A stretch of DNA of 64,000 nucleotides from Diphasiastrum complanatum (GCA_029204225.1 CM055104.1:46195835-46259834); one strand, 5' to 3'; positions 32,328 to 44,124 are shown, counted from the first letter of the stretch. Notes: generated by a model not told the origin, from the sequence alone. Translations and numbers: made by a program.

Positions 32328-34031
32328 TCAGTATCGACGCCTTCGCAGGCGTTCTGCTTCCAAGCGTCTAGAGATTGCATCCACCATACCAGTACGCCTG
32401 TCTATCACCTCTGCCAACTGAGTGGCCTGGGAGGCTACCACAGTGTAGGCTGCCTGGTAGTACCCAATCTCCGTTTCCAATTGTACGACTTCATTCTTGG
32501 CTGCAGCAAACTGGCCTTGCACATTCAACAACTTGTCTCTCAAATCCGTGAGCTCTTCTTTTAGAATCAACACTTTGGCTTCACTGGCAGCAAGGTTATT
32601 CTTTAGCATTTCCACATCTGTAGATTCCCTCACCTTACCTGTAAAGCTTTTCAGAATATGGGCTTTTAACAGAGGTGTGCTTTCTATCCATTTATCCATC
32701 CACTTGACATCCACACATTTAGAAGCCAACCAAACCTCGGCATCTTCATCAGCAACAGGAAATCGGGTTAATAGCAACTGACCATGACAAGGTGTAGATT
32801 CTCCATCATTATAGAGAACTGTTTTGATGCTGCTGGTAGGCGTCACAGGTGGCGAACGCAACTCTCCGGCATCCACTGAAGTAGTGTCAACTGATTTTAC
32901 GGGAGTAGTTAGATCAACTGACAGTACTAGCTCAGCCACCAAAGGGTCTTTACCAACATCAATTCGCCCTTGTGGGCCTTGTGAGGACTTTTCAACGTGG
33001 ACATCTTCTATGATCTGCATACCTGGTTCTTCTGGTTCATTTCTGGCAGCAACATTCACACCTGCTTCAATAGTAACTTCACTTGGAGCATTAGGAACAC
33101 TCCCATCAGATTTCAAAGCAACAGAGCCAACCTCAGGGATCATAATAACCACAGTATCAGGATCCTCCTTAGTATTGCTGACATTTGAATAATGATCATC
33201 TTCTCGATCTTCGACACCCCCCTGCAATGCACCTTTATTTAACTTACGTCTTGTACGCGACCTTGCAGAAAAAGTGAGCTTCCGTTTAGCCATCTTCGTT
33301 AGCCTGACTTTCACTTTAGGCACATTAGGATCAGCAGCAACAACATTGTCATTACCAGAACCAGCAACTTCATAAGGCATCTCACTAGAACTGGGTAGCA
33401 CAATCAACCCACTTCCCACATACTGAAAAGTGGGAATGCCTAACCATTCCACTATCATTTTATTCCAAGGTAGAGGAAACTCCAGTCTTTTGGTCTTTCC
33501 TGAGGCGAATCGACTGATATCCGTCTTGATCAAATCCACGGTCCACTCAGCCCAATTCAAAACGACACCATTGAAAGCTTTAACAGCAGCCTCAACCAAC
33601 GCAGCATTGAGAAACTTAGGACGGGCTCGCCATGTCAATACTTCCGCCACCCAGGTAAGAAATTCAAACAGCTCAGGATCCTTGCACTTTCCCAAGGCAA
33701 AACATGACTCATGAGGGGTTGGTTTTTCCCCACCAAAATAATCTCTCAACATCTCAGCTTCTTTGGCGTCATACAACCTCTTCTTAATAGATTCGCCAGT
33801 AGAAGGAAGCTTCAAACTAGCGGCGGCCCATTCACACATCAAGAATCTTGATCGCCCGTCGGAAGTCTTCACAGTCCATGACTTCTGATCACAATTTTTT
33901 GCCATAGGCTCAATTACTTGCAAAATGACAACCGGCCATGCTTGAATGGCGAAATCCAACAGCCCAGCATCGCTCAAACGTTTCCTACCAGCTCCAGCAA
34001 CATAACCAACGAAGCGAGAAGGATCACGCAT
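32328..34031 (-). CDS. 567-aa protein of unknown function, C-terminal coiled coil
   Basis: This is an uninterrupted minus-strand frame from ATG 34031 to TGA 32328-32330 in a window where most frames are broken. Residues 1-~205 look like a globular domain rich in Trp/aromatics (LLDFAIQAWPVVILQVIEP, LNWAEWTVDLIKTDI). A basic patch follows (KRKLTFSARSRTRRKLNK, ~250-270), then an acidic, Ser/Pro-rich low-complexity middle. The last ~110 residues are heptad-rich (LAASEAKVLILKEELTDL) and end in an Arg-rich tail. A globular N-domain plus coiled coil recalls accessory frames of plant Gypsy elements. Its DPxL..RP..NWxEW spacing resembles the decayed frame at 43342-44124. No RT, integrase or LTR is attached, so it may equally be a host or domesticated gene. 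Function unknown. Confidence 0.72.
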   Translation of the reverse strand: MRDPSRFVGYVAGAGRKRLSDAGLLDFAIQAWPVVILQVIEPMAKNCDQKSWTVKTSDGRSRFLMCEWAAASLKLPSTGESIKKRLYDAKEAEMLRDYFGGEKPTPHESCFALGKCKDPELFEFLTWVAEVLTWRARPKFLNAALVEAAVKAFNGVVLNWAEWTVDLIKTDISRFASGKTKRLEFPLPWNKMIVEWLGIPTFQYVGSGLIVLPSSSEMPYEVAGSGNDNVVAADPNVPKVKVRLTKMAKRKLTFSARSRTRRKLNKGALQGGVEDREDDHYSNVSNTKEDPDTVVIMIPEVGSVALKSDGSVPNAPSEVTIEAGVNVAARNEPEEPGMQIIEDVHVEKSSQGPQGRIDVGKDPLVAELVLSVDLTTPVKSVDTTSVDAGELRSPPVTPTSSIKTVLYNDGESTPCHGQLLLTRFPVADEDAEVWLASKCVDVKWMDKWIESTPLLKAHILKSFTGKVRESTDVEMLKNNLAASEAKVLILKEELTDLRDKLLNVQGQFAAAKNEVVQLETEIGYYQAAYTVVASQATQLAEVIDRRTGMVDAISRRLEAERLRRRRY

Positions 34032-34091
34032 AGCTGCTACTGCCTAATACATATAAACCTCTCTGCATGAAAATTATGCTTCTAGCTGCCT

Positions 34092-34100
34092 CCTTATAAA
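34092..34100 (-). promoter_or_regulatory. TATA-like box upstream of the 567-aa frame
   Basis: Minus-strand TTTATAAGG lies 61 bp upstream of the ATG. That leaves room for a start site ~30 bp downstream and a short 5' leader. Position fits, but no other promoter element was identified. Confidence 0.4.
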
Positions 34101-35026
34101 CCCAAAACCCTGAGCTTTGTGTGCTCTATTTGCTCTATCTGTCAGTAACTGGTTAGGCAAACGTCAGATCAATACACGTCATGAAAGTAAACAATTATCA
34201 CATGAATTGCAGATTTGCATGCAAAAAACACATCATTTGCATACTTCACCAAAAAGCATACTCACTACACTACGTGTTGCATTTCTCAATATTTAATCAA
34301 GAACTACCTATGCTTCAACAAGTACGACTTGCTTAGGTAGAGGCTACATGCCAAGCCTTATCATTGAGCCTAAGGACCTCAACAAAGCTACCTTATCCTT
34401 ACTAGATAGCTAGCCACTATTTGGCTTCATTTGACTCATCTTAAAATGCCCTTAGTTGGCCACAAACTCTCCCTCATTTCATAGTATGATCTACTAATTT
34501 TTGGCCCTACCCGTATGGTAGGGATAATGGCCGTTTTTATTCCTGCTGACTTGACAGCATAGGGCTTTCTTTTTGGGACGAAAGTTGGTTTGCCCAACAA
34601 ATATATTGGAGAAAAAGTATATTCATTACAATAATTGATGGGAATTTATTGCCTCAACCAATGAGGTGTCCCACTAGAAATGACAGCTACTTGGCCATTT
34701 CATTCTCCCTCCCTCCATCGTGTTTTGGAGAGATTACCATAGATATTTTGTAGACATCTTAGCCTTGGATCATCAAAGACCATATGGATGGTGGAATTCT
34801 CAATGTTCCTAGAATGAGAGATTTCGATGTACAATGGCATTTAGAAAGTGTTTTGTGTTGGAAATTAAGTTCATGGTTTTCTCCCCGGGTGATACTATTT
34901 CTATTTCAAGATTTTTCCTGCACATTTTTTATCACTGATCTAGGGTCAGATGCAACCTCCTTGGTTCCATGTCTGCTCATATGATACCTGCAAGAATCAC
35001 AAAAGAGAACCAGCCGAACTACTTGA
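34101..35026. other. No recognisable feature
   Basis: Non-coding, AT-rich sequence without a clear LTR boundary or long frame. Confidence 0.45.
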
Positions 35027-35190
35027 TGTGAAAATTGTCAGCATTTCCTAGCTAGCTTGAGGCCTAAATTGGCAATTTTCGTACATAGTTTTGGATCTAA
35101 CCTTTCACGCGTGTGAAAGAGGCCTAGGTACTTTTATTTAAGTATATATTTCATATTGAAAAAGTCTCAAACTTCAGGACCTTCAAAATG
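35027..35190 (+). repeat. Copia LTR start fragment
   Basis: It begins TGTGAAAATTGTCAGC, close to the Copia-1 LTR start. It contains TTTCACGCGTGTGAAA, a variant of the shared palindrome, and TATA-like AAGTATATATTTC (~35140). It breaks before the minus-strand gag at 35205. Confidence 0.5.
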
Positions 35191-35204
35191 ACACTAAAAT
35201 CATG

Positions 35205-35714
35205 TTATTTGGATCCGCTCACAAACATCTGATAGGGTTCTGCAATGCTGCACAATGCATTGTGCACCAGCTCCACATCACGTATGCACTCACCAATAGA
35301 ATGCAGTTCATCTCTCATTGTCTTGATTCTGGTCATGTACGTCTGAATGTGCTCTCCTTGCTCCATGCAGGCACTATTCAACTTTGACTTCAGAAACATG
35401 ATTCTTGACGGATTTGACGTCTCAAACTGTTCCTTTAGCACATCCCATGTCTGTCTGGGTGTAACAGCATCACAAATGTGAGTAATGATGTGATCCTTCA
35501 CTGACAAGTTAATGAAGGTCAAAGCTTTCCTCATCTTTTTGTCGAGCACTTTGATATCCGCTTCATTTGGCGGCCTTCTCTCATCACTTGTGACGACTTC
35601 CCACACGTCTTTCTCCATCAGTATGTTTTTCATTTTGAATTTCCACACTGCATAGTTAGAAATCTCGTCCAATTTGCTACTTTCACTCAAAATGGACTCT
35701 CCCATGTTTGTCAT
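35205..35714 (-). pseudogene. Copia gag N-terminal fragment, 169 aa
   Basis: Minus-strand ATG 35714 opens a frame with NYAVWKFKMKNILMEKDVWE, WDVLKEQFETSN and SIGECIRDVELVHNAL, a UBN2-type Copia Gag. It ends in a stop without zinc knuckle or pol. A leader and degraded LTR lie upstream (to ~36900). The reading frame itself is unbroken; the gene is truncated. Confidence 0.85.
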
Positions 35715-36518
35715 CGCACAACTGCTTGAAACTTCTGCTGTAGGCTAAAAACAGTATGTCGAGGCCAACGGTGATGTCAGAAGTTGAAAATAATGACCTG
35801 CACTTTTTCCCTTACCAGGCCACTCGCCGCTTTTCCACCAATTAGAAAGCCAAATCGGCGTCGCCTTCCGAAATGCACTCAGTCGTCAACTCCCAACAAC
35901 GTGCCCAGTGGAATGGTGAAATCACTTCTGGCATACTCCGAACACTTTCTCTGCTGCAATCACTCTGTTTTGCTGTACCGTACTTGCAGGTACAGTCCGG
36001 GTGCCCTTCGTTTGGAGGTTATAGCCTTTCGTTTGGGTCAAAACGGACAAAGGACCCAAAAATAGGGACTTTTCTAGTTTTTGAACTGTTTCTTCACCTT
36101 GAAGAAACTTCACTCTTCACTTGTGAAGGGACCCAGCTCCAATTTCAGTATGAAAATTTTTAATGAAGTTGAAGGCCAAAATGCACTTCACTTCTTCAGG
36201 GCCCTCTTCAACAACCCTTCAGACTCCATCCAATGGTTGAATCTGATCCAAATGTGGATATCCCTTCTGGGTAGCACAATCTGAGCCGTCGATCTTGTAA
36301 CTTCTCTATCCAACGGATCTGAGCACTTTTGTGCACCAATGGAGAGTCTTGTAGATGTTGTCCACTTCGAAACACTATGGTTTCACTTTGGTTCCACGCG
36401 CGAACAGTTCGCGACCTCCCTGTCTACGGCCGCACCTCCCCAAGCTCATTTTTTCTTGATCTAACTCGCCTATGGATCGATTTGAGCACAATTTGAGGCC
36501 TGGAGCAAGGCCGCCCTA

Positions 36519-36528
36519 CTGATACCAA
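36519..36528 (-). other. Degenerate primer-binding site (minus)
   Basis: Minus-strand TTGGTATCAG, then TAGGG instead of AGC. It lies ~800 bp upstream of the gag at 35714, as expected for its 5' end. Confidence 0.55.
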
Positions 36529-36529
36529 G

Positions 36530-36910
36530 TCTGTAGAGTGTTCAATTATGAAATTCCGTGGAGAAACGGTGATTTTAGCTCAACTTGACAAAGTGGCTTT
36601 TTTCACCTTTTACTGCAAATCTACTAGGTTAACTGTCTGGAGACAAATCTCTGACATAAACCTTAGAATCTCTCCATGGCTGGTTGACAATGTGATTAGC
36701 TTCCTTTCTGTCCTTACGTCATCCAAAACGGTGCACAAACAGCGAAGAAATCACCAGTTATATATAAAAAACCGTAACCCAAAACCCGGTTTCAATTTTC
36801 AGCTGGCTTCAAAATTGTCAATTTTTCACCAAATTTTTCCCTGTCTGATGCTATGCATAGGTAATAATCCCTCTGCTGAGCTTAGCAAGCCTCTATAAAC
36901 TAGAAACCGT
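36530..36910 (-). repeat. Probable LTR remnant upstream of the minus-strand gag
   Basis: On the minus strand it ends at the primer site and contains TTTTTTATATATAACTGG, a TATA-like box (~36757-36772). The outer boundary is unclear because another Copia RT fragment abuts it. Confidence 0.4.
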
Positions 36911-37569
36911 GCACCAGTGCTTCTCTTAAGTCGAGAATACCATGACCTTGGGGCTTGCTTTAATCCATATAAACTTTTGAAGAGCAAGCAAACTTTTCCC
37001 TCATCATGGATGAACCCAATAGGTTGATCCATATAGATCTCTTCTTCTAGATAGCCATTTAGAAATGCATTAGAAACATCTAGTTGAAGAATTTGCCAAT
37101 TGAAAAAGCAAGCAAGAGAAATTATGATTCTAATTGACACCATCTTTGCAACTGGGGCAAAGGTCTCCTCATAATCAAGTCCATATACTTGAGCAAAGCC
37201 TTTAGCACAAAGCCTAGCCTTGTACTTGTTGATTGTGCCATCTTGATTATACTTGACTCGAAAAATCCATTTGCAACCAATGGTATGCTTGTTGGATGGA
37301 AGATCCACAAGCTCCCATGTATTATTGGCCATCAAAGCATCATATTCTTCCTTCATGGCAAGGTACCATTCTTTTGAGTTGATAGCATCATATACATCCT
37401 TTGGCTCCTCATGAGAAATAAAATAGGCACAATTAGTGGAGTTGATTTCCACTTGCTTTTCTCTATCTTCATAGGTAAGGAGCCTCAAGGAGAAACTCGT
37501 GTTTCCTCTCATTGTATGGTGAGTACTCTTGATTTCCAATGAAACCCAACTTTGGCACTTTGTAAACAC
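36911..37569 (-). pseudogene. Copia-7 RT N-terminal fragment
   Basis: Minus-strand frame with EEPKDVYDAINSKEWYLAMK, TIGCKWIFRVKYNQDGTINK, EETFAPVAKMVSIRI, LDVSNAFLNGYLEEEIY and LYGLKQAPRSWYSRL, after which Copia homology stops (~36930). It is close to Copia-4 RT. The catalytic YVDD block and RNase H are missing. Confidence 0.88.
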
Positions 37570-38495
37570 TGTCTACAGGCCGTACTACAGCCTTATTTCC
37601 ACAAATGTGGAGTTGGATTACACTTATTGATCAATGCTTTGATTGTCTCTACTTGTTTTCTATCAAGCTGCTAAACTAGATCTTGTTTTCTGATGACTAG
37701 TTTTTGAAATTTGTCCAACATTTGCACACTTGTTCAAAGAGAAATTTCTTTTGACATTTGCTAAAAACCAAGTGTCAAGAGATTGTCTACAAAAATGTTC
37801 ACCTTGAGCCAGGCAGATGTTGCTTCATTGCCAGGAAAAGCATTTTGATAGCAATCAAACTTTTTTCTTACATCTTATAGCCATATTAAAATTTCAAAAA
37901 TTTGAAGTAAAGAGATAAAATGCTAAGTTTAATGATTTTTTTTTAGCATTCATCTGATGTATGGAATGTTTCTTTTGAATTTAGGGCAACATTATGGTCT
38001 TACAAAAGCTCAATCTAAAATTATTGATTAGATGAGAGCTTTCCTCCTTGAAGACAAAAAAAAGAAGAGCACAATTTGTATTTCATCCGTAAGCCAGATG
38101 ACATGGATAGAGGTGTAATGAGAAGCAGACTTGGATTTGTAGCTTGCTTTGGAAGATGAAATGCAACCTACACATTTGAGTGATTTGCAATTGTCTAGTT
38201 GGGATGATTGACTAGAGAAGTTACAGGTTGATCGTTATATTCCCCAATTCAAGAATATTAAGTAAAGTATTACGTGGGAATCGATATATGTCGCTAACAA
38301 AAGTCCGAACCTTTTAGCCGTCAATTTCGATGGTCGACATTTTTTTTGGTACCACTGATGTGGGATGGGTCGAGAGGAGCTCATATAGCTATTTGCCATC
38401 GATTGAGTTGAGGTGCATTATTGAATTGAAGAAGAAAATAATTTAATGCTTTCCAATCCAAGCTTCTAGGATTATACATGTATTGACTTAATGTG
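37570..38495. other. No recognisable gene
   Basis: AT-rich, non-coding. TTTCCACAAATGTGGAGTTGG near 37600 resembles the LTR palindrome region but no boundaries are seen. Confidence 0.4.
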
Positions 38496-39500
38496 CTAAC
38501 AATGTATGCTACTTGAAACCATTCGTGTATCAATCAGTTTGCAATTAGACATATAAAATATTTCTAGAACGTTCTCTAGATATTTTTGCTGGCTAAGATA
38601 GATTTTCTTTTGTAATCTATTTCTAGTATTGTGAATTCTTAATAAAGAATGAAAAGTGCCTAGATCAGTCATGTCAGATTCCTTTGACAGATCACTCTTA
38701 GTAGTGTGCAGTAAGACTGTGTCGTTAGACAAAATAAATGTATCATATAAGTATAGAGCTATATGAGCTGAATTGACACCTATATGCTTGGAATAAGCAT
38801 TACAATCAGCTGAATTGTTTGAAAAACCCAATTGAATAAGATAAGCATTGATTCTTTCGAACCAAGCCCTTGCGGCACGTTTCAAGCCATAGATTGCCTT
38901 GTGTAGCTTGCACGCTTTGTGCTCTTGGCCTTTGACTTTGAATCCTTCTGGTTAGAAGGTGTACAACTCTTCTTTGATGTAGCCATTGAGAAACACTATC
39001 TTGAGATCCATTTGATGCATTTCGAGGTCTTCCACGGCTGCCAATGCAATCAGAGTCCTGATTGACTGCATTTTGACAACAAGACTAAATATTTCTTGAA
39101 AGTCCACTCCCTGGATTTGAGAGAAACCTTTAGCCACCAATCGTGCTTTCCATTTTGCAATGGAACCATCAAAGTTGATCTTCTTCTTGAAGATCCACTT
39201 GTTATCGATAACTCTCTTGTGAGTGGGGAAGTAGGCCAGGTTCCAAGTCCGGTTAGTCAAAAGTAAGTTGTACTTGTTTTCCATATCTTCTTGCCACTTC
39301 ACAACATCCTTAGAGTTAATAGCTTCAGCTACAATCTCCAGATCTCCTGATGAGGTCCATAAAGATTGGGGTGTATACCTCACAGGAACTGTTTGAATTC
39401 TTGAAATTTTTTGAAAATATTGTGATGGTGTTTCTTTTTTAATTTGTCCAGATCTGCTCAAGGTTGTCAGAAATGGTGAACTCCTGCCACTTTGCCGCAA
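38496..39500 (-). pseudogene. Copia-9 RT fragment
   Basis: The minus strand reads VIDNKWIFKKKINFDGSIAK, KARLVAKGFSQIQGVDFQE, LEMHQMDLKIVFLNGYIKEE, then a stop, YGLKRAARAWFERINAYL and IYLSQQKYLENVLE. The catalytic YVDD motif has decayed to YLYDT. No RNase H or LTR attached. Confidence 0.88.
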
Positions 39501-39519
39501 CGTGCCTTGACTCGAAGGA

Positions 39520-41529
39520 CGAACGATTTGCGAAACAATTCACAAAAGTCAGCGAGCTTCCAAGACAAATGAAGGATGAACGATTCGCGAATCATTCGTG
39601 AATCGTAAACATACCTCTAGGACCACAACAACTGCAAAGCGACGCAAAACAGAAAGACACAAAAGAAGCAAAAGAAACAAAAAGAAACAAAGCAAACGAA
39701 AGGGGATCTTTCACGCTGCCAGCTGGTAGCTCAACGGGCTTGGAGTCCTAGACTTCACGCCCAGCTGAAACGAGTAGCAACGATGGAGAGTAACTGGATA
39801 GTTGATTAGCATTAACTAATCTTGTAATTCTCGGTTTAGCTGTCTTGTAAACTCCACGCAGTGGAGATATATAAACTATTCTCCTAGATAATAACGTAGA
39901 TTAGAAAACTGTAATACTGTAAGATATAGAGAGACATAATGAGTAGAGCAGAAAAGAAAAATACTAGAAAACAAAAAAGAACAGAAACGACACAGATGTG
40001 CATGAAAGTCTGCCAAGCAGAACACAACGAAAGAGCAGAGCGTCAGGCCGCCAACAAGCGAGACACTGACGACCTCACTCTAAAAATCAAACTCATAATT
40101 GATTGCTCTATTTTTGTGCATCTTTTGTCTTACACTCTCTTGATTGCTAGAATGAAATCTGTTCTGTTGTTAGACTAGAATCTGTTTTGTGATGTGTAGT
40201 CGCGTGTCTAGGTTCCTGTGAAGCTTTTGCGCAAAAGAAAAACTTAAAAGAAACAAAATCGTTCGCGACAACGAAACGAAAACCGTTTTGTGACAGAGCT
40301 AGCTTGGTCTGGTGCGGTGACAGGTGTTGTCGGGTGCTCGACTTCTCTAGCTATAGTTGTAGGCTTTGTAGAAGAAACATCACAATTAAATGAAAAAACA
40401 AAATGTTTCTATTGCCAAAGCTTTGCTAGCTTTCCACCCTAATTTTGACAGAAAAGACACACGAAACAAAAATGTTCGTGAACAATTTCACGACACACGA
40501 CACGAAATTGTTTGTGACACAAAATCATTCGTGCTCCACAAAGGACCAAGAAGATTAGCCAAGTACCATGGGGTACAAGTATTTGATCAAATATCATGAC
40601 ATCAACAGAAGTACTCTAGAACGTGGCTAATCTGCCACTCTTGTAATCCATGATTAGTTGTAGATGTTTAATCTTTCTGATCTAGAAGTTACACGACACG
40701 ACACAAAAAAGTCGCGAACTATATACTTTCTGTTTGATGCATAAAATCGTAAGACGAAAATATACAGAATATATGTCCGCCTGTGAGTGAGACAATTTTG
40801 TAAGAGGATCAGCAAATCCAAAAGTCAACTAGTAAGCGAGACACTATTCGTGAGAGAATTGTATTTCTCTCACGCCAATGCACTGTGTGGATCTGTCGCA
40901 CAATGCTTGAAATCAGAAGATCAATAAATAATATTGTAGTTGTTATGCGCATATTATTCCGAATGATTGTATGATCTCGGATGAATATTTGTCTGCTACT
41001 ATTCGTGTATCTGATTCACTTGTTTATTAAATTTCACACATTGGTTTGATATTTTTGAATGGTATAATAATCTATAACGTAGATCAACAGTGTGTGTCTA
41101 CATTATGGAGGATTGTAGGAATGATATAGCTGGTAGTGACCAGCAATCACATCTGAGTTCCACACGAACTGATTTTATTCGCGAATGTTTTCATTTCGTG
41201 TTTCACTTCACGATCACTTGGTTTTAAGCATAAATCAATTTCAGAACTCATTTAAGTTTTGTTTCGCTTCGCTTCGTCTAGTTTTGTTTTGTTTTGTTTC
41301 GTTTCGTTACAGAGCCTGATTGATCTTTTCGTGAATTCTTCTATTTCATCTAGTTTCGCTTCATTTCGTTTCGTTGTAGAGCTTGACTGGATCGCGAATT
41401 CTTCTCGAGCAAAAATTATTCGTGATCTAAACAGTTTTGCGAAATGTTTGCGAATTGTTCGTCGAGAGATTCCTATCAGTTTGTTACCAAAATTTTACTG
41501 GAATTTTGAATCTGCACACTTTCCATCAG
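39520..41529 (+). repeat. LTR-like, TTCG/CGAA-rich region upstream of Copia-10
   Basis: This ~2-kb non-coding block ends at a primer-binding site. It is full of TTCGCGAA, TTCGTGAA and (TTTCG)n strings, e.g. GATTCGCGAATCATTCGTGA (~39582). A TATA-like GATATATAAACT sits near 39868. I could not fix the 5' boundary. The same TCGCGAATGATTCGCGAA wording occurs in the LTR pair at 11172/12905. Confidence 0.5.
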
Positions 41530-41542
41530 TGGTATCAGAGCC
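41530..41542 (+). other. Copia-10 primer-binding site
   Basis: TGGTATCAGAGCC, 102 bp before the gag ATG. Confidence 0.88.
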
Positions 41543-41643
41543 ACCCTACCATAGTCTGACATAGCCGAAAAGCTATCAGATCCAGGAGGCTGAGCATTCA
41601 AACAAAGAACCATTAACAAGTGAGAACACAATTTTCAGGAGCA

Positions 41644-43034
41644 ATGGATTCAATAAGCAACATACAATCCAAGTTTTGTATACTCTTGGATTCATTAGGA
41701 TCTAACTTCCTAGCATGGAAGGTTAAGACCTCACTGATACTAAAGAGAGAAGGATTATTTCCCTGGGTAGATGGCACCGAGGAGATGTCTACAACAACAG
41801 GCAAAAAGCTATGCGAATGGAGAGAGAAGAATGACAAGGCAGTAGCCTTGTTATCAACATCCATCGAGGATAGTTTGACTCTTGACCTGGCTATACTCTC
41901 TAAAGCAAAAGAGATGTGGGATATACTACTCACAAGATTTCAGACGAAATCACACAGTCAGATAATGATGCTTGAAGATCAGACAAAATTGTAGTGGGAT
42001 GGCAAAGACCTCACTTCCTTTATTAGGAAGATGAAGGATCTATTCCTTTCACTACACAATTCTAGAGCATAAAATGCAGTGTCAGTAGAGAAGCAACTCA
42101 CTTATCTGTTGAGAGTCTTTCCAAGATCCTTCCAGACAACCAAAACACTGCTAGCAAAGGATCCTACAATGACACTCAAAAAGGCAATTGTCAAGGTTCG
42201 AGAAGAAGTCGAGGCTCGAGAGCACCTTGATCACAAGGATGCTTCTGACTAAGCTCTCTACAGCAACAAGGAGAAAACAAAGAAACAATTCAAGCCTAAG
42301 AGAGAGTCGGATCGAAAGCAGGATCATGATCATCAAGCAGAAGGAACCAACAAAGGCAAATGGAAGAACAAAGGAAGGTCGAAACAACAAAGTGGAGACA
42401 AGAAGACATGCGTGAGATGGAAACGTGAAGGACATACTGTCGATTCGTGTTGGCTTAATCCAAAAATTGAGTGTATATACTGACACAAGAAAGGTCATGC
42501 AGCCATGGACTGTAGTGAGAACCAAAGAAACAAATCAGCTCAAAGTTGACAGGAGAACAACAATAGTTCGTTCTATGTCGAAGAGCTAGAGAGCTCAAAG
42601 ATAGGCAAATAAAGATCGAATCATGGTAATTCGGCCGCCTACATCTGTGCAGACATGTGTATAGTATTAACACCTGACACACAGGAAGTAATCCTTGATT
42701 TAGGAACTACCTCACACTTTGTTACATGAAGACACATCATGTATGATTTTCGAAGTGCAAATCCATCAAGATTTATCGTTCTTGGAGATGGATCGAAGCA
42801 TCGAGTGAATGGTATTGGTTCACTGTGGCTCAACACAAACGGCAGAGACAGATGACTTGAAGATGTTCTGTTCATGCCTACACTATAGCAGTACTTGCTA
42901 TCAATGACAAGAATAGTTGATGCAGGGATGCGTGTAACATTCTCAGACGAAGCATGCAATGTTGTTGATGCAAGTACCAATAATCTGATCACTCAAGGTA
43001 GAAGAAAAGACAAAACCAACCATGTAACTAGACA
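41644..43034 (+). pseudogene. Copia-10 gag-protease, decayed
   Basis: From ATG 41644: FLAWKVKTSLILKREGLFPW, EMWDILLTRFQTKSHSQIM, stop at 41992, further Gag, two CCHC-like knuckles (CVRWKREGHTVDSC with the second Cys replaced; IECIY-stop-HKKGHAAMDC), then protease as EVILDLGTTSHFVT (Ser replaced). It continues to MTRIVDAGMRVTFSDEAC and is cut at ~43034 by Gypsy-type LTR sequence. Six or more stops. Confidence 0.87.
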
Positions 43035-43330
43035 TAGCTTAAGAAGATCAACGTTCTGAAACAGTGAGCAATCCTACCACTATCTACTAAATCAGAAAGC
43101 GATCAAGAACAAGATTAACTATCGAAACAAGGAACAAGAAACAAGTAACTAGATTCCTAACAGCATTTTAACAGTCTAAGAATCAAGAAACCGTTACTTT
43201 CTTTATTCCTAGATTGCTCAAGAACAATCAAGAACAGGAATTTAAGAAGGTATGCAAGATCTACGACACTATTCCAGCCTATTTAGTTTACTTGAGTGCT
43301 GATTCCTACCTTTACCAGAGGGAGAATACT
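43035..43330 (-). repeat. Gypsy-type LTR fragment (minus)
   Basis: Its reverse complement aligns with 18740-19110: GGTAGGAATCA, AAATAGGCTGGA, TTCTTGATTGTTCTTG, TGCTGTTAGGAATCTAGTT and GATCTTCTTRAG. The plus copy has ~95 bp extra near 18800-18895. This links the Gypsy remnants at the two loci. Confidence 0.75.
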
Positions 43331-43341
43331 GGTGTTTACTC

Positions 43342-44124
43342 GTTTAGACTGGGATCCCGATGGTGAAGTGGCCTTTGATCATGTACGCTTGGACTTTGTT
43401 GACTCAATGGGAATTTCCCATGTCTTGTCCGCAAGCTGCAAGTGTTGTTGAAGCTTTGGCCTTGACTTGGTGGAGGGTGATATCTATCAAGAGATATCCG
43501 AGTATTGTTATTGACTGCTTGTTCTTAATGCACTCATGAAGGCAGTTTGAAACAAACTGTGCCCAATCATAGAGGTTCTGGGCATGCAGTCGTGAATCTG
43601 CCATCATGTGAAACAGAGACATGGGTACCCTCTACAACTTGGTTTTTGGTCGTTGTGTGCACTTTGTCAAGTACGCACATGCCGCTTGTAGTTGTGGGTC
43701 ATTGATTGCTTCGACTCGATACCCATCCTTGTTTTTCCACTTGGCCACGGATGGGTCAATGAATTTGAAATATGTTGTCTGCTCGATTTTTTTAAGTGTC
43801 CTGGTGACAGCATTGGGTCCTCTTGGGAACCCAAAAGGTTGCAAGTCGGCCGGTGCAAATGATATGTTGTAAACATAGTTCCTCATAGAAGGAACTATTA
43901 GCTGGCATGACCTTGCTGTAGCATTGTAGTTGGCATATATCATATGCACGAGGTACGGGCTTTGATACCCCGTCAGGACTGGCATCTAGAACTCAATGGC
44001 TTGAAAGAAGGATGCTGCCTATTGGTACCAATGTTGCATTTCAGTAATATCCAATTTGGACAATTGGATGTCAAGCTTATTGGCATCAGGGTCATCAGAA
44101 TTGGAGGCAGGGTTGGTAGACATG
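43342..44124 (-). pseudogene. Accessory reading frame of minus-strand Gypsy, decayed
   Basis: From minus-strand ATG 44124: MSTNPASNSDDPDANKL, DITEMQHWYQ, stop, AASFFQAIEF, stop, then open MPVLTGYQSPYLVHMIYAN through NDPQLQAACAYLTKCTQRPK, stop, MSLFHMMADSRLHAQNLYDW, AQFVSNCLHECIKNK. The four or so stops are spread through one frame, so an ancestral protein of ~250 aa is likely. It is not gag or pol that I recognise. The spacing DPxL..T.RP..NLxDWxQFV parallels DPEL..T.RARP..NWAEWTVDL of the 567-aa protein at 32328-34031. It lies between array B and an LTR fragment. Confidence 0.6.

Noticed and set aside
32824-33192. 122-aa plus-strand frame
   Set aside because: Antisense to the intact 567-aa frame and low complexity; more likely a shadow.
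36081-36284. Plus-strand frames near 35.8-36.9 kb
   Set aside because: They run antisense through the leader and LTR of the minus-strand gag remnant and show no homology.
39720-39775. TGGTAGCTCAACGGGCTTGG resembling a tRNA 5' half
   Set aside because: No B-box or T-arm follows at tRNA spacing, and the stem partners do not match by eye.
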